Assembly (NCBI RefSeq): GCF_020387415.1
Contig: NZ_JAGWCB010000020.1
Span: forward strand, 186,001 to 250,000
Source of the DNA: Ideonella benzenivorans
GTDB lineage: Bacteria; Pseudomonadota; Gammaproteobacteria; Burkholderiales; Burkholderiaceae_C
Length of the DNA: 64,000 bases
Direction of reading: 5' to 3'
Under the pieces are notes generated by a model. It was given only the letters and a program-made list of their open reading frames with translations. It ran no database searches and had not been told where the DNA came from. Of the stretch, positions 8,037 to 20,315 are shown piece by piece. The position numbers and the translations under genes are program-made. Every line of letters begins with the position of its first letter. Position 1 is the first letter of the stretch.

Positions 8037-8321
8037 ATGGCCAATCCGACCCCCGCCCAGCTCCACGCGTACATTGCCGCCGGCCTCGGCTGCGATCACC
8101 TGGACGTGCAGGGCGACGGCCAGCACTTCTACGCCACCATCGTCTCGCCCGAGTTCGACGGCCTGCCGCGTGTGCGTCGCCACCAGCGGGTGTACGCCGC
8201 GCTGGGCGAACGCATGCGCGAAGAGATCCACGCGCTCTCGATGAAGACCCTGACCCCGGCCGAATGGGCCGCCCAGGGTCCCGCCGCCGCACTGCAGGCG
8301 CCGGCCGAACACCGCCATTGA
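8037..8321 (+). CDS. BolA/IbaG family protein
   Basis: This 94-residue protein is a BolA-type small protein. The core DVQGDGQHFYATIVSPEF and the later RHQRVYAALGERMREEIHALSMKTLTP match the class II KH-like fold, including the histidine used for Fe-S sharing with monothiol glutaredoxins. It sits between the ABC exporter and murA, the usual position of the ibaG-like member in proteobacteria. A role in Fe-S handling or acid stress is inferred from the family. GATAAT at 8022-8027 could be a -10 box only nine bases before the ATG. There is no good Shine-Dalgarno sequence. Confidence 0.9.
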   Translation: MANPTPAQLHAYIAAGLGCDHLDVQGDGQHFYATIVSPEFDGLPRVRRHQRVYAALGERMREEIHALSMKTLTPAEWAAQGPAAALQAPAEHRH

Positions 8322-8414
8322 CCCTCCCCGCGGTCCGTGCCGTGGGGGCTGGGTGACGTCGCGGTCGCGATGGCTCCCTTCCCATCCTCCAGGGCGCGGG
8401 CGGCCTCCCTCTGA

Positions 8415-10369
<1,955 letters not shown>

Positions 10370-10397
10370 CCCTTTGTCACCCACCCGGACTGTTGCC

Positions 10398-11720
10398 ATG
10401 TCTGCCCTGAATCTGCGCCAGCTCGCCACCACCGCCGCCGACTTCGAAACGGAATTCGCCCGGCTGCGACACTGGTCCGCGGACACCGACGCGGCCATCG
10501 AGCAGCGGGTGGCCGACATCCTGGCCGATGTGCAGGCCCGGGGCGATGCCGCGGTGCTGGACTACACCGCTCGCTTCGATGGCCTGAGCGCCGACAGCGT
10601 GGCCGCGCTGGAGCTGACCCGCGAAGAACTGAAGGCGGCCTTCGACGCCATCACCCCGGCCCAGCGCCGTGCGCTGGAAGCCGCCGCGGCCCGCGTGCGC
10701 AGCTACCACGAGCGCCAGCTGGCCGCCAGCGGCCAGAGCTGGAGCTACCGCGACGAGGACGGCACGCTGCTGGGCCAGAAGGTCACGCCGCTGGACCGCG
10801 TGGGCATCTACGTGCCCGGCGGCAAGGCCGCCTACCCCTCCAGCGTGCTGATGAACGCCCTCCCGGCCCATGTGGCCGGCGTGGGCGAGATCATCATGGT
10901 CGTGCCCACCCCCAAGGGCGAGAAGAACGCGCTGGTGTTGGCCGCCGCCTATGTGGCCGGTGTGACCCGCGCCTTCACCATCGGCGGCGCCCAGGCCGTG
11001 GCCGCGCTGGCCTACGGCACCGCCACCGTGCCGGCGGTGGACAAGATCACCGGCCCGGGCAATGCCTACGTGGCCAGCGCCAAGCGCCGCGTCTTCGGCC
11101 AGGTCGGCATCGACATGATCGCCGGCCCCAGCGAGATCCTGGTGCTGGCCGACGGCACGACACCGCCCGAGTGGGTGGCGATGGACCTGTTCAGCCAGGC
11201 CGAGCACGACGAGCTGGCGCAGAGCATCCTGCTGTGCCCGGACGCCGCCTACCTGGCCCAGGTGCGCGCCGAGATCGAACGCCTGCTGCCCACCATGCCG
11301 CGCCAGGCGGTGATCCGCGCCAGCCTGGAAGGCCGCGGCGCGCTGATCCAGACCCGTTCGATGGACGAGGCCTGCGCCATCGCCAACCGCATTGCGCCGG
11401 AGCACCTGGAGGTCTCCAGCGCCGAGCCGAACCGCTGGGAGCCGCTGCTCAAGCACGCCGGCGCCATCTTCCTGGGCGCCTACACCAGCGAGAGCCTGGG
11501 CGACTACTGCGCCGGTCCCAACCACGTGCTGCCCACCTCGGGCACCGCGCGTTTCTCGTCGCCGCTGGGCACCTACGATTTCCAGAAGCGCTCCAGCCTG
11601 ATCGAGGTCAGCGCCGAGGGCGCCCAGATCCTCGGCCCCATCGCCGCCGAACTGGCCTATGGCGAAGGTCTGCAGGGCCACGCCCGGGCCGCCGAGCTGC
11701 GCCTGAAGAACCGTGGTTGA
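10398..11720 (+). CDS. hisD: Histidinol dehydrogenase
   Basis: HisD performs the last two oxidations from histidinol to histidine with NAD and a catalytic zinc. The ATG at 10398 (MSALNLRQ) is used; an in-frame alternative codon 24 bases upstream lacks conservation. The 440-residue length is standard. Key sequences are the [19 protein letters not shown] segment, [17 protein letters not shown], the [14 protein letters not shown] motif, the SQAEHDE zinc-ligand region and the [14 protein letters not shown] signature. The stop comes 13 bases before the start of hisC. Confidence 0.97.
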   Translation: MSALNLRQLATTAADFETEFARLRHWSADTDAAIEQRVADILADVQARGDAAVLDYTARFDGLSADSVAALELTREELKAAFDAITPAQRRALEAAAARVRSYHERQLAASGQSWSYRDEDGTLLGQKVTPLDRVGIYVPGGKAAYPSSVLMNALPAHVAGVGEIIMVVPTPKGEKNALVLAAAYVAGVTRAFTIGGAQAVAALAYGTATVPAVDKITGPGNAYVASAKRRVFGQVGIDMIAGPSEILVLADGTTPPEWVAMDLFSQAEHDELAQSILLCPDAAYLAQVRAEIERLLPTMPRQAVIRASLEGRGALIQTRSMDEACAIANRIAPEHLEVSSAEPNRWEPLLKHAGAIFLGAYTSESLGDYCAGPNHVLPTSGTARFSSPLGTYDFQKRSSLIEVSAEGAQILGPIAAELAYGEGLQGHARAAELRLKNRG

Positions 11721-11733
11721 AAAGGATCCGACG

Positions 11734-12813
11734 ATGAGCCGCTACTGGAGTGAGATCGTCCGCACGCTGACCCCTTACGTGCCGGGCGAGCAACCGAAGA
11801 TCGACGGGCTGGTCAAGCTCAACACCAACGAGTGCCCCTACGGCCCCAGCGAGAAGGTGCTGGCCGCCATCGCCGGGCAGAACAGCGAGTCCCTGCGCCT
11901 GTACCCGGACCCGCAGGCCAGCGCGCTGAAGGCCGCCATCGCCCGCCGCCATGGTCTGACCACCGACCAGGTCTTCGTCGGCAACGGCTCCGACGAGGTG
12001 CTGGCGCATGTGTTCCTGGGGCTGCTCAAGCACGACGCCCCGCTGCTGTACCCGGACATCAGCTACAGCTTCTACCCGGTCTACGCCAAGCTCTACGGCA
12101 TCGCTACGCGCGCCATCCCGCTGGCCGAGGATTTCTCGCTGCGGGTGGACGACTACCTGCAGGCAGGCCGTGAACTGGGTGGCAATGGCGGCATCATCTT
12201 CGCCAACCCCAACGCCCCCACCGGCATGCCGCTGCCGCTGGCTGAAATCCGCCGCCTGCTGCAGGGCAACCCGGATTCGGTGGTCGTGGTGGACGAGGCC
12301 TATGTGGACTTCGGCGGTGAATCAGCGGTGGGCCTGATCGCCGAGTTCCCGCAGCTGCTGGTGATCCACACCCTGTCCAAGTCGCGCGCGCTGGCCGGCC
12401 TGCGCGTGGGCTATGCGATGGGCCACCCCGAGCTGATCGAGGCGCTGACCCGCGTCAAGGACAGCTTCAACTCCTACCCGCTGGACCGCCTGGCCCTGGC
12501 CGGCGCGGTGGCCGCGATCGAGGACGAGGCCTGGTTCGAGGCCACCTGCCGCAAGGTCATCGCCACCCGTGAGCGCATGGTGGCCGGCCTGCGGGCGCGT
12601 GGCTTCCAGGTGCTGCCCTCGGCCGCCAACTTCGTGTTTGCCCAGCGCCCCGGCAGCGACGGCGCCGCGCTGGCGGCCGGCTTGCGCGAGCACAAGGTGC
12701 TGGTGCGGCACTTTCGCCAGCCCGCGCGTGTCGCGCCCTTCCTGCGCATCAGCGTGGGCACCGAGGCGCAGACCGATGCGCTGCTCGCGGCGCTGGACGC
12801 CATCCTGGCCTGA
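11734..12813 (+). CDS. hisC: Histidinol-phosphate aminotransferase
   Basis: HisC is a PLP enzyme that turns imidazole-acetol phosphate and glutamate into histidinol phosphate. ATG at 11734 follows an AAGGA element and is preferred to a GTG at 11713. The 359-residue protein has the class I/II aminotransferase layout: the N-terminal [29 protein letters not shown] for the cofactor ring, and the PLP lysine in [16 protein letters not shown]. The neighbouring his genes make the HisC assignment secure over other aminotransferases. Confidence 0.96.
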   Translation: MSRYWSEIVRTLTPYVPGEQPKIDGLVKLNTNECPYGPSEKVLAAIAGQNSESLRLYPDPQASALKAAIARRHGLTTDQVFVGNGSDEVLAHVFLGLLKHDAPLLYPDISYSFYPVYAKLYGIATRAIPLAEDFSLRVDDYLQAGRELGGNGGIIFANPNAPTGMPLPLAEIRRLLQGNPDSVVVVDEAYVDFGGESAVGLIAEFPQLLVIHTLSKSRALAGLRVGYAMGHPELIEALTRVKDSFNSYPLDRLALAGAVAAIEDEAWFEATCRKVIATRERMVAGLRARGFQVLPSAANFVFAQRPGSDGAALAAGLREHKVLVRHFRQPARVAPFLRISVGTEAQTDALLAALDAILA

Positions 12814-12842
12814 CCCCTCGATTTCCCCCGGAGGACGACCCC

Positions 12843-13430
12843 ATGCGCACCGCCCAGGTTTCCCGCCACACCCAGGAGACGAAGATCAGCGTCTCGCTCA
12901 ACCTGGATGGCACGGGCCAGTCCAAGTTGGCCACCGGCATTGGCTTCTTCGACCACATGCTCGACCAGATCGCCCGCCATGGCCTGATCGACCTGGAGAT
13001 CACCGCCGAGGGCGATCTGCACATCGATGGCCACCACACAGTGGAGGACGTGGGCATCACGCTGGGCCAGGCGGTGGCGCAGGCCGTGGGCGACAAGAAG
13101 GGCATCACCCGCTACGGTCACAGCTATGTGCCGCTGGACGAGGCGCTCTCGCGCGTGGTGGTCGACTTCTCCGGCCGCCCGGGCCTGGCGATGGATGTGA
13201 ACTTCACCGCCGGCATGATCGGCGCGCTGGACACGCAGCTGGTGTTCGAGTTCTTCCAGGGCTTTGTCAACCATGCGGGCGTGACGCTGCACATCGACAA
13301 CCTCAAGGGCCACAATGCCCACCACCAGTGCGAGACGATCTTCAAGGCCTTCGGCCGCGCACTGCGCATGGCACTGACGCCAGACCCGCGCTCCGCGGGG
13401 GTGATTCCGTCGACCAAGGGATGTCTTTGA
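12843..13430 (+). CDS. hisB: Imidazoleglycerol-phosphate dehydratase
   Basis: HisB removes water from imidazoleglycerol phosphate using a di-manganese centre. The 195-residue protein is the monofunctional form, without the phosphatase domain found in the enterobacterial fusion. The two metal-binding repeats are visible as [13 protein letters not shown] with [11 protein letters not shown], and [11 protein letters not shown] with [19 protein letters not shown]. An AGGA element precedes the ATG. Histidinol-phosphate phosphatase must be encoded elsewhere. It ends one base before hisH. Confidence 0.97.
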   Translation: MRTAQVSRHTQETKISVSLNLDGTGQSKLATGIGFFDHMLDQIARHGLIDLEITAEGDLHIDGHHTVEDVGITLGQAVAQAVGDKKGITRYGHSYVPLDEALSRVVVDFSGRPGLAMDVNFTAGMIGALDTQLVFEFFQGFVNHAGVTLHIDNLKGHNAHHQCETIFKAFGRALRMALTPDPRSAGVIPSTKGCL

Positions 13431-13431
13431 G

Positions 13432-14094
13432 ATGAGCCGCCGAACCGTCGCCGTCGTCGATTACGGCATGGGCAATCTGCGCAGCGTGTCGCAGGCTGTG
13501 ATGCATGTGGCTGCCGACAGCGGGCTGGACGTGATCGTCACCGCCCGGCCGGACGAAGTGCGGGCCGCCGAGCGGGTGGTGCTGCCCGGCCAGGGCGCCA
13601 TGCGCGACTGCATGCGCGAACTGCGCGATTCCGGCCTGCAGGACGCGGTGCTGGAAGCTGCCGCCAGCAAGCCGCTGATGGGCGTGTGTGTGGGCATGCA
13701 GATGCTGCTGGACCACTCCGAAGAACAGGACACGCCGGGCCTGGGCCTGATCCCGGGCCGCGTGCGGCGTTTCCGCCTGGAAGGCCAGCACCAGCCCGAT
13801 GGCAGCCGCTACAAGGTGCCGCAGATGGGCTGGAACCAGGTCTGGCAGGCGGCGCCGGAGGGCGTGCGGCATCCGGTCTGGGGTGAGGTGCCCGACGGGG
13901 CCTGGTTCTATTTCGTGCACAGCTACTACACCTGCCCCGACCAAATTGCCCACACTGCGGGTGAAACCGAATATGGCAGCCGCTTTACCTGCGCGGTAGC
14001 CCGGGATAATATTTTTGCCACGCAGTTCCACCCCGAGAAGAGTGCCGCCCAAGGTCTGGCCCTGTATCGCAATTTCCTGCACTGGAACCCCTGA
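13432..14094 (+). CDS. hisH: Imidazole glycerol phosphate synthase, glutaminase subunit
   Basis: HisH hydrolyses glutamine and channels ammonia to HisF. The 220-residue class I amidotransferase has the nucleophile Cys86 in GVCVGMQML and the His200/Glu202 pair in FHPEKS. The N-terminal [12 protein letters not shown] is typical. Its obligate partner HisF is not in this window, because the histidine run stops after hisA. A 91-base gap without an obvious promoter or terminator separates it from hisA. Confidence 0.97.
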   Translation: MSRRTVAVVDYGMGNLRSVSQAVMHVAADSGLDVIVTARPDEVRAAERVVLPGQGAMRDCMRELRDSGLQDAVLEAAASKPLMGVCVGMQMLLDHSEEQDTPGLGLIPGRVRRFRLEGQHQPDGSRYKVPQMGWNQVWQAAPEGVRHPVWGEVPDGAWFYFVHSYYTCPDQIAHTAGETEYGSRFTCAVARDNIFATQFHPEKSAAQGLALYRNFLHWNP

Positions 14095-14185
14095 CCTGCC
14101 CGTCTGAGGCGTTCTCCGTTCCGCCTGTCGGGTCACCTGGGCCCACAGTTTCTGCAACAAATTCCCTACTCGCGCTCACCGAGCC

Positions 14186-14926
14186 ATGCTGCTGATCCCT
14201 GCGATCGACCTGAAAGACGGTCAATGTGTCCGCCTCCAACAGGGCGACATGAACGCCTCCACCACCTTTGGTGAAGACCCGGCCGCGATGGCCCGACGCT
14301 GGCTGGAGGCCGGCGCCCGCCGTCTGCATTTGGTGGACCTCAATGGCGCGTTTGCCGGCAAACCGGTGAACGAAGGCGCCATCAAGGCCATCCTGAAAGC
14401 TGTCGGCGACAAGATTCCGGTGCAACTGGGCGGTGGCATCCGCGATCTGGACACCATCGAGCGCTACCTGGATGGCGGCCTGAGCTACGTGATCATCGGC
14501 ACCGCCGCGGTGAAGAACCCCGGTTTCCTGCGCGATGCCTGCTCGGCCTTTGGCGGCCACATCATCGTCGGCCTGGATGCCAAGGACGGCAAGGTCGCCA
14601 CCGACGGCTGGAGCAAGCTGACCGGCCACGAGGTGGTGGACCTGGCCCGCAAGTTCGAGGACTACGGCGTCGAAGCGGTGATCTACACCGACATCGGGCG
14701 CGACGGCATGCTCACTGGCATCAACATCGACGCCACCGTGAAGCTGGCCCAGGCCCTGTCCATCCCGGTCATCGCCTCGGGCGGCCTGTCCAACATCGCT
14801 GACATCGAAGCCCTGTGCGCCGTGGAGCACGAGGGCGTCGAAGGGGTGATCTGCGGCCGGTCGATCTACACCGGCGCGCTGGACTTCCCGTCGGCCCAGA
14901 CCCGCGCCGACGAACTGGGCGCCTGA
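14186..14926 (+). CDS. hisA: ProFAR isomerase (HisA)
   Basis: HisA is a (beta/alpha)8-barrel isomerase that opens the ribose ring of ProFAR in histidine synthesis. The 246-residue protein starts [17 protein letters not shown] with catalytic Asp8. The second catalytic aspartate lies in YTDIGRDGM. The phosphate-binding loops QLGGGIRD and ASGGLSN are present. The first aspartate-bearing segment (LLIPAIDLK, not the MLAKRI start of HisF) separates it from HisF. The next gene is on the opposite strand, so hisF, hisI and hisE do not follow as they usually do in betaproteobacteria. Confidence 0.97.
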   Translation: MLLIPAIDLKDGQCVRLQQGDMNASTTFGEDPAAMARRWLEAGARRLHLVDLNGAFAGKPVNEGAIKAILKAVGDKIPVQLGGGIRDLDTIERYLDGGLSYVIIGTAAVKNPGFLRDACSAFGGHIIVGLDAKDGKVATDGWSKLTGHEVVDLARKFEDYGVEAVIYTDIGRDGMLTGINIDATVKLAQALSIPVIASGGLSNIADIEALCAVEHEGVEGVICGRSIYTGALDFPSAQTRADELGA

Positions 14927-14948
14927 GGCGCTCCCCCGGCGCAGAGGC

Positions 14949-16013
14949 TCAGAAGCCGCCGCGCCGGTCCGGCGTGCGCATGGCCAGGGTGTGGCCGCGC
15001 TCCGGTGCCTCGTACGGGTCGCTGCTGAAAGCCCCCTGGTCCACATCGACGCGGTAGTAGCCGCTGCGCGGGCGTTGCGCGAAGTCGAAGCGTTGCCCGG
15101 CGTCCAGCCGCCAGACCTTGTAGCCGGCGTAGCTGACCGGCTCGCTGTCGCTGTGGCAGCCGTCGTCGGGGCGGTCGGCCAGCACCATGTAGGCGGTATC
15201 GCCATAGACCGTGCCCAGGCCGTCGCGGTCGATCAGCACGGCCGTGCCCTCGTTGATGCCCAGGCCCCAGGCCTGGCCGGTGCGGCCGCTGGCCAGCTGG
15301 CGGCAGAGGAAGGCCATCAGGCGGCCCATGCGGTCGCGCTTGACGAAGTGGCTGTCGGTCAGCGTGTCGTGCAGCGCGCTCCAGTCGAACATGTGCTCGC
15401 TGAAGCTGACGCTGTCCTGGTAAGGCTCGGCCAGCGCGGTGGACGAGCTGACGCTGCCCTGGCAACCGTCATAGACCGCTAGCGAGCCCTGGATGGCCAG
15501 ACCGGCGCTGCCACCCCCGGTGCCGCCGCCGCGCTGCACCACCTGGCGCACCGCCGCCGGCAGGGGGCTGTCGCGCCATTGCATGAAGTTGCACTGGTCG
15601 CCGCCGCGGAAATAGACCACCTCGGCATGGCGGATGGTGTCCAGCACCGCGGGGTCTGAGGCCTCCTGCGGGTCGCGGATCACGATGGTGGTGCAGGAGT
15701 TGACCTGGTCCAGGGCGGCGATCGTGCGGCATTCCCCTTCCCAGTTCGGGTAGCTGGCGCCCAGCACCACCACATCAAGCCGGTCATCGGAGAGTTGATG
15801 CAGGAAGGCGGCGAACGAGGCCGCTTCCGGCGGGCCATCGCCCTTGAGGTAGAGCGCCGGGCCGTGCAGCTGGGCCCCCGCGTTCTCCGAGGCACCGAGC
15901 CGGTGCATCGCCAGCGCACCGTCCGCGGCCTGGGCACTCCAGGCGCTCAGGCTGAGGCCAGCGCACAGCAGCCAGCGCAGGCTGCAGCGGGTGAAGCTCG
16001 GCAATCCAGGCAT
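14949..16013 (-). CDS. Secreted S51 family peptidase, cyanophycinase-like
   Basis: ATG at 16013 follows AGGAGG and begins a clear signal peptide, with cleavage probably after AQA near residue 30, giving a 354-residue exported protein. Family S51 serine hydrolases include cyanophycinase and peptidase E. The nucleophile elbow GGGSAG places the serine at residue 169. His222 in DSHFVKRDRMGRL and GLGINEGTAVLIDRDG match the cyanophycinase motifs that follow the serine. A YFRGGDQ segment near 134-140 is also typical. It may degrade beta-linked Asp-Arg polymer or other peptides outside the cytoplasm. No cyanophycin synthetase is in the window, so substrate is open. Confidence 0.82.
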   Translation of the reverse strand: MPGLPSFTRCSLRWLLCAGLSLSAWSAQAADGALAMHRLGASENAGAQLHGPALYLKGDGPPEAASFAAFLHQLSDDRLDVVVLGASYPNWEGECRTIAALDQVNSCTTIVIRDPQEASDPAVLDTIRHAEVVYFRGGDQCNFMQWRDSPLPAAVRQVVQRGGGTGGGSAGLAIQGSLAVYDGCQGSVSSSTALAEPYQDSVSFSEHMFDWSALHDTLTDSHFVKRDRMGRLMAFLCRQLASGRTGQAWGLGINEGTAVLIDRDGLGTVYGDTAYMVLADRPDDGCHSDSEPVSYAGYKVWRLDAGQRFDFAQRPRSGYYRVDVDQGAFSSDPYEAPERGHTLAMRTPDRRGGF

Positions 16014-16152
16014 CGTGTCCTCCTGAGGGTGGGCAGACGGCGTGGGGGCATCGAAGATGCACCGGGTTCTTGCGCACCCCAAGCAAGGATCGGACCTGAA
16101 TCTGACAGGACGGCGACAGCCCGTGAGCCGATCGGATCCGGGTCGGCCCGGC

Positions 16153-16455
16153 TCAGGCCAGGCGGGCGCCCGGGACCACGAGCACCACATCCTCCAGCGG
16201 CTCGGCCACGCAGGGCAGCACCTCGCCCTCGGCGCGTTCCTCGGCGCTCAGGCCGGGCCAGTCGATGCGGTAGTGCACCTGGCCGCTGCGCAGCGTGCAG
16301 CGGCAGGTCCGGCAGGTGCCATTGCGGCAGGAGCGCGGCAGCCGAATGCCTGCGGCATCAGCGGCTTCCAGCAGGCTCTGTCCCAGGGCCACCGGCACGG
16401 TGCGGCCCAGAGGCTCGATGCGCAGCCAGGCGGCAGGGGAATCGTCGGCGGACAT
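16153..16455 (-). CDS. 2Fe-2S ferredoxin, plant type
   Basis: The 100-residue protein has the plant-type 2Fe-2S motif SCRNGTCRTC, which is Cys-x4-Cys-x2-Cys, with a fourth cysteine in LPCVAEP about 30 residues later. It is a small soluble electron carrier. No reductase or oxygenase is adjacent, so its partner cannot be named. It lies upstream of the S51 peptidase on the same strand, 139 bases away, and is divergent from the NUDIX/MBL gene. Confidence 0.87.
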   Translation of the reverse strand: MSADDSPAAWLRIEPLGRTVPVALGQSLLEAADAAGIRLPRSCRNGTCRTCRCTLRSGQVHYRIDWPGLSAEERAEGEVLPCVAEPLEDVVLVVPGARLA

Positions 16456-16573
16456 CGTGCCACTGTAGCGCGCGGCCCAGGTCAGTCATCCCCGACTGCC
16501 GCCACCGGCCAAACTCCTTAGACTGTGACCGGGCTTGTCAGCCTTGCCACAAAAAGAACCCAGGAGACACCGG

Positions 16574-18286
16574 ATGAATGCCCCCGCCACCGCCGCCGCC
16601 CTGCCGCTGCCCGGCGGGCCTTTGCTCGACGACCCGGTGCTGGCCGGCACACGGCGGGCGGCCAGCGTGATCGTGATGCGGGACGCGCCGGCCGGGCCCC
16701 AGGTGCTGCTGCTGCGGCGGGCCGTGCGCGACGGCGACATGCGCAGTGGCGTCTGGGTGTTCCCCGGCGGGGTGCTGGACCCGGCCGATCCCGCGCTGCG
16801 GGACCGGATCGACGGGCCGGACGATGCCGCCCTGAGCGACCGGATGCAGCTGAGCACGGGGGGGCTGGACTATGCGATCGCCGCCGTGCGCGAGTGCTTC
16901 GAGGAGGTGGGGCTGCTGCTGGCCCATGGCCGGTCGCCAGCGCTGGCACAGGCCCGGGCCGAACGCGCCCAGCTGGGCGACGGCGCCGCCTTTGCCGCCC
17001 TGGTGCGCCGGCTGGACCTGCGGCTGGCCGGGGATGAACTGGCCTACCAGGCCCACTGGCTGACCCCGCTGGGCATGAAGCCGCGTTTCGACACCCGCTT
17101 CTTCCTGGCCCGGGCGCCGCAGGGCCAGGAGGCCGTGGTCGATGCGGGCGAGGCGTTGGAGCTGGCCTGGCTGACGCCGGCCGAGGCCCTGGCGGCACAG
17201 CTGCGCATGCTGCCGGTCACCCGTCGCCTGCTGCAGGAGCTGTCGGCCCATGCCAGCGTCGCCGAGGCGCTGGTGGCGGCGCGACAGCGTCCCACCGTGG
17301 AGCGCCAGTTTCCCCGCCTGGGCCGGGACGAACAGGGCACCCGGCCGGTGCTGCCGCAGGAGCCGGCCTGGGCCGAGATCGGGCGCCTGGACGCCGAGGG
17401 CCGCGGCGATGTCTGGATCACGCTGGCACCGGAACGGGCGGTGACCCTGTCCGCGCGGGTGCAGCGCATCACCTGCGCCAACGGCTCGATGATGACCGGG
17501 CCCGGCACCAACACCTACCTGATCGGGGCGCCCGGCAGCGATGCGCTGGCGGTCTTGGACCCCGGCCCGGACGACGCGCACACGGAACGCCACCTGCAGG
17601 CCGTGCTGGCCGCCGCCGGGCCACGCCGCATCGCGCACATCCTGGTGACCCACACGCACAAGGACCATTCGCCCGCGGTGCGCCGGTTGCAGGCCCTGAC
17701 CGGGGCCCGCGTGGTCGGTCTGCCGGCGGCCCATCCGGAATGGCAGGACACCGCCTTCGCGCCCGACGAGCCGCCCCACCCGGGGCAGCGCTGGCTCCTG
17801 GGGCCGGACACCACGCTGCGCGCGGTGCACACGCCCGGCCACGCGGCCAACCACATCTGCTGGTGGCTGGAGGAGGAGGCCCTGCTGTTCACCGGGGACC
17901 ATGTGATGCAGGGCTCGACGGTGGTGATCAACCCACCCGATGGCGACATGGCCGCCTACCTGGCCTCGCTGCAGCACCTGCAGACGCTGCCGCTGCAATG
18001 GCTGGCGCCGGGGCACGGCTTTCTGATGGCCCAGCCGCAGCGCGAACTGGCCCGGCTGGTGGCGCACCGCCTGGGCCGCGAGGCCAAGGTGCTGCAGGCG
18101 CTGCAGGCCCAACCCGCGCCGGTGGCGCTGGCCGCATTGCTGCCCCAGGTGTACGGCGACGTGCCCACGGCCCGCCATGCGGTGGCCGAGCGTTCGCTGT
18201 GGGCCCACCTGCGCAAGCTGGAGGACGAGGGCCGCGCGGCACAGGCCCAGGGCCGCTGGTGCGCCACGGTGCCGGCCGGCTCTTGA
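16574..18286 (+). CDS. NUDIX hydrolase - metallo-beta-lactamase fold fusion protein
   Basis: ATG at 16574 has an AGGAGA element; the longer open frame upstream is not supported. The 570-residue protein has two enzyme domains. Residues about 30-240 form a NUDIX domain of the NUDT7/NUDT19 kind, with the core RECFEEVGL; the usual glutamate eight residues earlier is replaced by leucine. Residues about 290-490 form a metallo-beta-lactamase fold with HTHKDHS and a later CTGDH-type FTGDHVM, closest in layout to LACTB2-like nucleases/hydrolases, followed by a winged-helix-like C-terminal piece. Natural substrates are unknown. The stop codon overlaps the -35 box of the htpG promoter. Confidence 0.82.
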   Translation: MNAPATAAALPLPGGPLLDDPVLAGTRRAASVIVMRDAPAGPQVLLLRRAVRDGDMRSGVWVFPGGVLDPADPALRDRIDGPDDAALSDRMQLSTGGLDYAIAAVRECFEEVGLLLAHGRSPALAQARAERAQLGDGAAFAALVRRLDLRLAGDELAYQAHWLTPLGMKPRFDTRFFLARAPQGQEAVVDAGEALELAWLTPAEALAAQLRMLPVTRRLLQELSAHASVAEALVAARQRPTVERQFPRLGRDEQGTRPVLPQEPAWAEIGRLDAEGRGDVWITLAPERAVTLSARVQRITCANGSMMTGPGTNTYLIGAPGSDALAVLDPGPDDAHTERHLQAVLAAAGPRRIAHILVTHTHKDHSPAVRRLQALTGARVVGLPAAHPEWQDTAFAPDEPPHPGQRWLLGPDTTLRAVHTPGHAANHICWWLEEEALLFTGDHVMQGSTVVINPPDGDMAAYLASLQHLQTLPLQWLAPGHGFLMAQPQRELARLVAHRLGREAKVLQALQAQPAPVALAALLPQVYGDVPTARHAVAERSLWAHLRKLEDEGRAAQAQGRWCATVPAGS

Positions 18287-18309
18287 AACCGGGGAGAACG
18301 TCCCCATGT
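18282..18309 (+). promoter_or_regulatory. Sigma-32 (RpoH) heat-shock promoter of htpG
   Basis: CTTGAAAC starts at 18282 and CCCCATGT at 18302, with 14 bases between the CTTGAA and CCCCAT cores. This matches the RpoH consensus CTTGAA-N13/14-CCCCATNT at every core position. It lies about 70 bases before the htpG start, and the -35 element overlaps the TGA of the upstream gene. Confidence 0.88.
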
Positions 18310-18379
18310 GCGCGACCGTAGGCCGCTGCCGTGCGCGCGCACGCTGCCGCGGTGAAACCTGTCGAATCCACCCAAGCCC

Positions 18380-20266
18380 ATGAGCAAGCAAACCCATTCC
18401 TTCCAGGCCGAGGTCCAGCAGATCCTTCACCTGGTGACCCATTCGCTGTACTCGAACAAGGAAATCTTCCTGCGCGAGCTGGTCTCGAACGCGTCGGACG
18501 CCTGCGACAAGCTGCGCTACGAGGCGTTGGACAATCCCGCGCTGTACGAAGAATCGCCCAACCTGGAGATCCGGGTCTTCTTCGATGCCCAGGCCAAGAC
18601 CCTGACCATCCGCGACAACGGCATCGGCATGAGCGCCGAGGAGGCCGCGGCCCACCTGGGCACCATCGCCAAGAGCGGCACGCGCGATTTCATGGCCAAG
18701 CTCTCGGGCGACCAGAAGAAGGACGCCAACCTGATCGGCCAGTTCGGCGTGGGCTTCTACTCCGGCTTCATCGTGGCCGACCGCATCACGGTGGAAAGCC
18801 GCCGCGCCGGGCTGCCGGCCGATCAGGCCGTGCGCTGGAGCAGCGAAGGCACCGGCGAGTACGAACTGGAAACGATCTCCCGCGGCGAACGGGGCACGGA
18901 CGTCATCCTGCACCTGCGCGACGAGGAGGCCGAGTTCCTGTCCACCTGGCGTCTGAAGGCCATCATCAGCAAGTACAGCGACCACATCTCGCTGCCGATC
19001 CTGATGAAGAAGGAGACCTGGGACGCCGAGGCGGCCCAGCAGGTCGTCACCGACGAGTGGGAAACCGTCAACAAGGCCGCGGCGCTGTGGGCCCGCGCCA
19101 AGAGCGACATCACCGACGCCGAATACCAGGACTTCTACAAGCAGATCAGCTACGACAGCGACCCCCCGCTGGCCTACACCCACAACCGGGTCGAGGGCCG
19201 CAGTGAGTACACGCAGCTGCTCTACATCCCGTCCAAGGCCCCGTTCGACCTGTGGAACCGCGACAAGCGCGGCGGCGTGAAGCTCTACGTCAAGCGCGTC
19301 TTCATCATGGACGACGCCGAGGCGCTGATGCCGGTCTACCTGCGCTTCGTCAAGGGCGTGATCGACTCGGCGGACCTGCCGCTCAACGTGAGCCGCGAGT
19401 TGCTGCAGGAAAGCCGCGATGTGAAGGTCATCCGTGACGGCTCGGCCAAGCGCGTGCTGTCCATGCTGGAAGGTCTGGCCGACAGCGACAACGCCGACGA
19501 CAAGGCCAAGTACCAGCAGTTCTGGAACGCCTTTGGTGCCGTGCTGAAGGAAGGTCTGGGCGAAGACTTCGCCAACCAGGAGCGCATCGCCAAGCTGCTG
19601 CGCTTCGCCTCGACCCACGCGGACGAGGGTGTGTCGCTGGCCGATTACGTGGCCCGCATGAAGGAAGGCCAGGAGGCCATCTACGTCATCACCGCCGACA
19701 GCCTGGCCGCCGCCAAGAACAGCCCGCAGCTGGAGATCTTCCGCAAGAAGGGCATCGAGGTGCTGCTGCTGACCGACCGCGTGGACGAGTGGATGCTGTC
19801 GCATCTGCACGAGTTCGAAGGCCATGCGCTGCAAAGCGTGGCCAAGGGTGCGGTGGACCTGGGCAAGCTGCAGGACGAGGCCGAGAAGAAGGCGGCCGAA
19901 GAAGCGGCCGAGACCTTCAAGCCGGTGCTTGAGCGCCTGAAGGAGGCGCTCAAGGACCGCGCCAAGGATGTGCGGGTGACCTCCCGCCTGGTCGATTCAC
20001 CGGCTTGCGTGGTGGTGGAAGAGGGCGACATGAGCGCCCACCTGGCCCGTCTGCTCAAGCAGGCCGGCCAAGCCGCGCCGGAGGCACGGCCCATTCTCGA
20101 GGTGAACCCCGAGCATGCACTGGTCAAGCGCCTGGCCGACGACCCGCGCTTCGACGATCTGGCGCAGATCCTGTTCGACCAGGCCCTGCTGGCCGAAGGC
20201 GGCCAGCTCGACGACCCGGCCGCCTATGTGCAGCGCGTGACGCGCCTGCTGGTGCCCGCGGCCTGA
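18380..20266 (+). CDS. htpG: Molecular chaperone HtpG (Hsp90)
   Basis: HtpG is the cytosolic bacterial Hsp90, an ATP-driven dimeric chaperone. The 628-residue protein has the GHKL ATP-binding N-domain, with [24 protein letters not shown] and GTIAKSGT, followed by the [12 protein letters not shown] lid hinge. The middle domain has the [12 protein letters not shown] catalytic-loop region, and the C-terminal dimer domain is complete. The eukaryotic charged linker and MEEVD tail are absent, as expected. A near-perfect sigma-32 promoter lies directly upstream, so heat induction is predicted. It is convergent with the CZB gene. Confidence 0.98.
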   Translation: MSKQTHSFQAEVQQILHLVTHSLYSNKEIFLRELVSNASDACDKLRYEALDNPALYEESPNLEIRVFFDAQAKTLTIRDNGIGMSAEEAAAHLGTIAKSGTRDFMAKLSGDQKKDANLIGQFGVGFYSGFIVADRITVESRRAGLPADQAVRWSSEGTGEYELETISRGERGTDVILHLRDEEAEFLSTWRLKAIISKYSDHISLPILMKKETWDAEAAQQVVTDEWETVNKAAALWARAKSDITDAEYQDFYKQISYDSDPPLAYTHNRVEGRSEYTQLLYIPSKAPFDLWNRDKRGGVKLYVKRVFIMDDAEALMPVYLRFVKGVIDSADLPLNVSRELLQESRDVKVIRDGSAKRVLSMLEGLADSDNADDKAKYQQFWNAFGAVLKEGLGEDFANQERIAKLLRFASTHADEGVSLADYVARMKEGQEAIYVITADSLAAAKNSPQLEIFRKKGIEVLLLTDRVDEWMLSHLHEFEGHALQSVAKGAVDLGKLQDEAEKKAAEEAAETFKPVLERLKEALKDRAKDVRVTSRLVDSPACVVVEEGDMSAHLARLLKQAGQAAPEARPILEVNPEHALVKRLADDPRFDDLAQILFDQALLAEGGQLDDPAAYVQRVTRLLVPAA

Positions 20267-20279
20267 ACGCGCGCACCCC

Positions 20280-20315
20280 CCGGGGCGGATCAGGACGAGG
20301 TCCGCTCCGCCCCGG
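20280..20315. terminator. Hairpin between convergent htpG and CZB genes
   Basis: CCGGGGCGGA at 20280-20289 pairs with TCCGCCCCGG at 20306-20315, a ten-base stem with a 16-base loop. The loop and second arm cover the last codons of the minus-strand gene. No T-run follows, so termination would have to be Rho-dependent or by stem alone. Confidence 0.45.

Noticed and set aside
16538-19834. A 1098-codon open frame on the minus strand across the NUDIX/MBL and htpG genes
   Set aside because: It is antisense to two well-supported genes, rich in His, Gln, Arg and Gly in the way of GC-rich shadow frames, and shows no domain.
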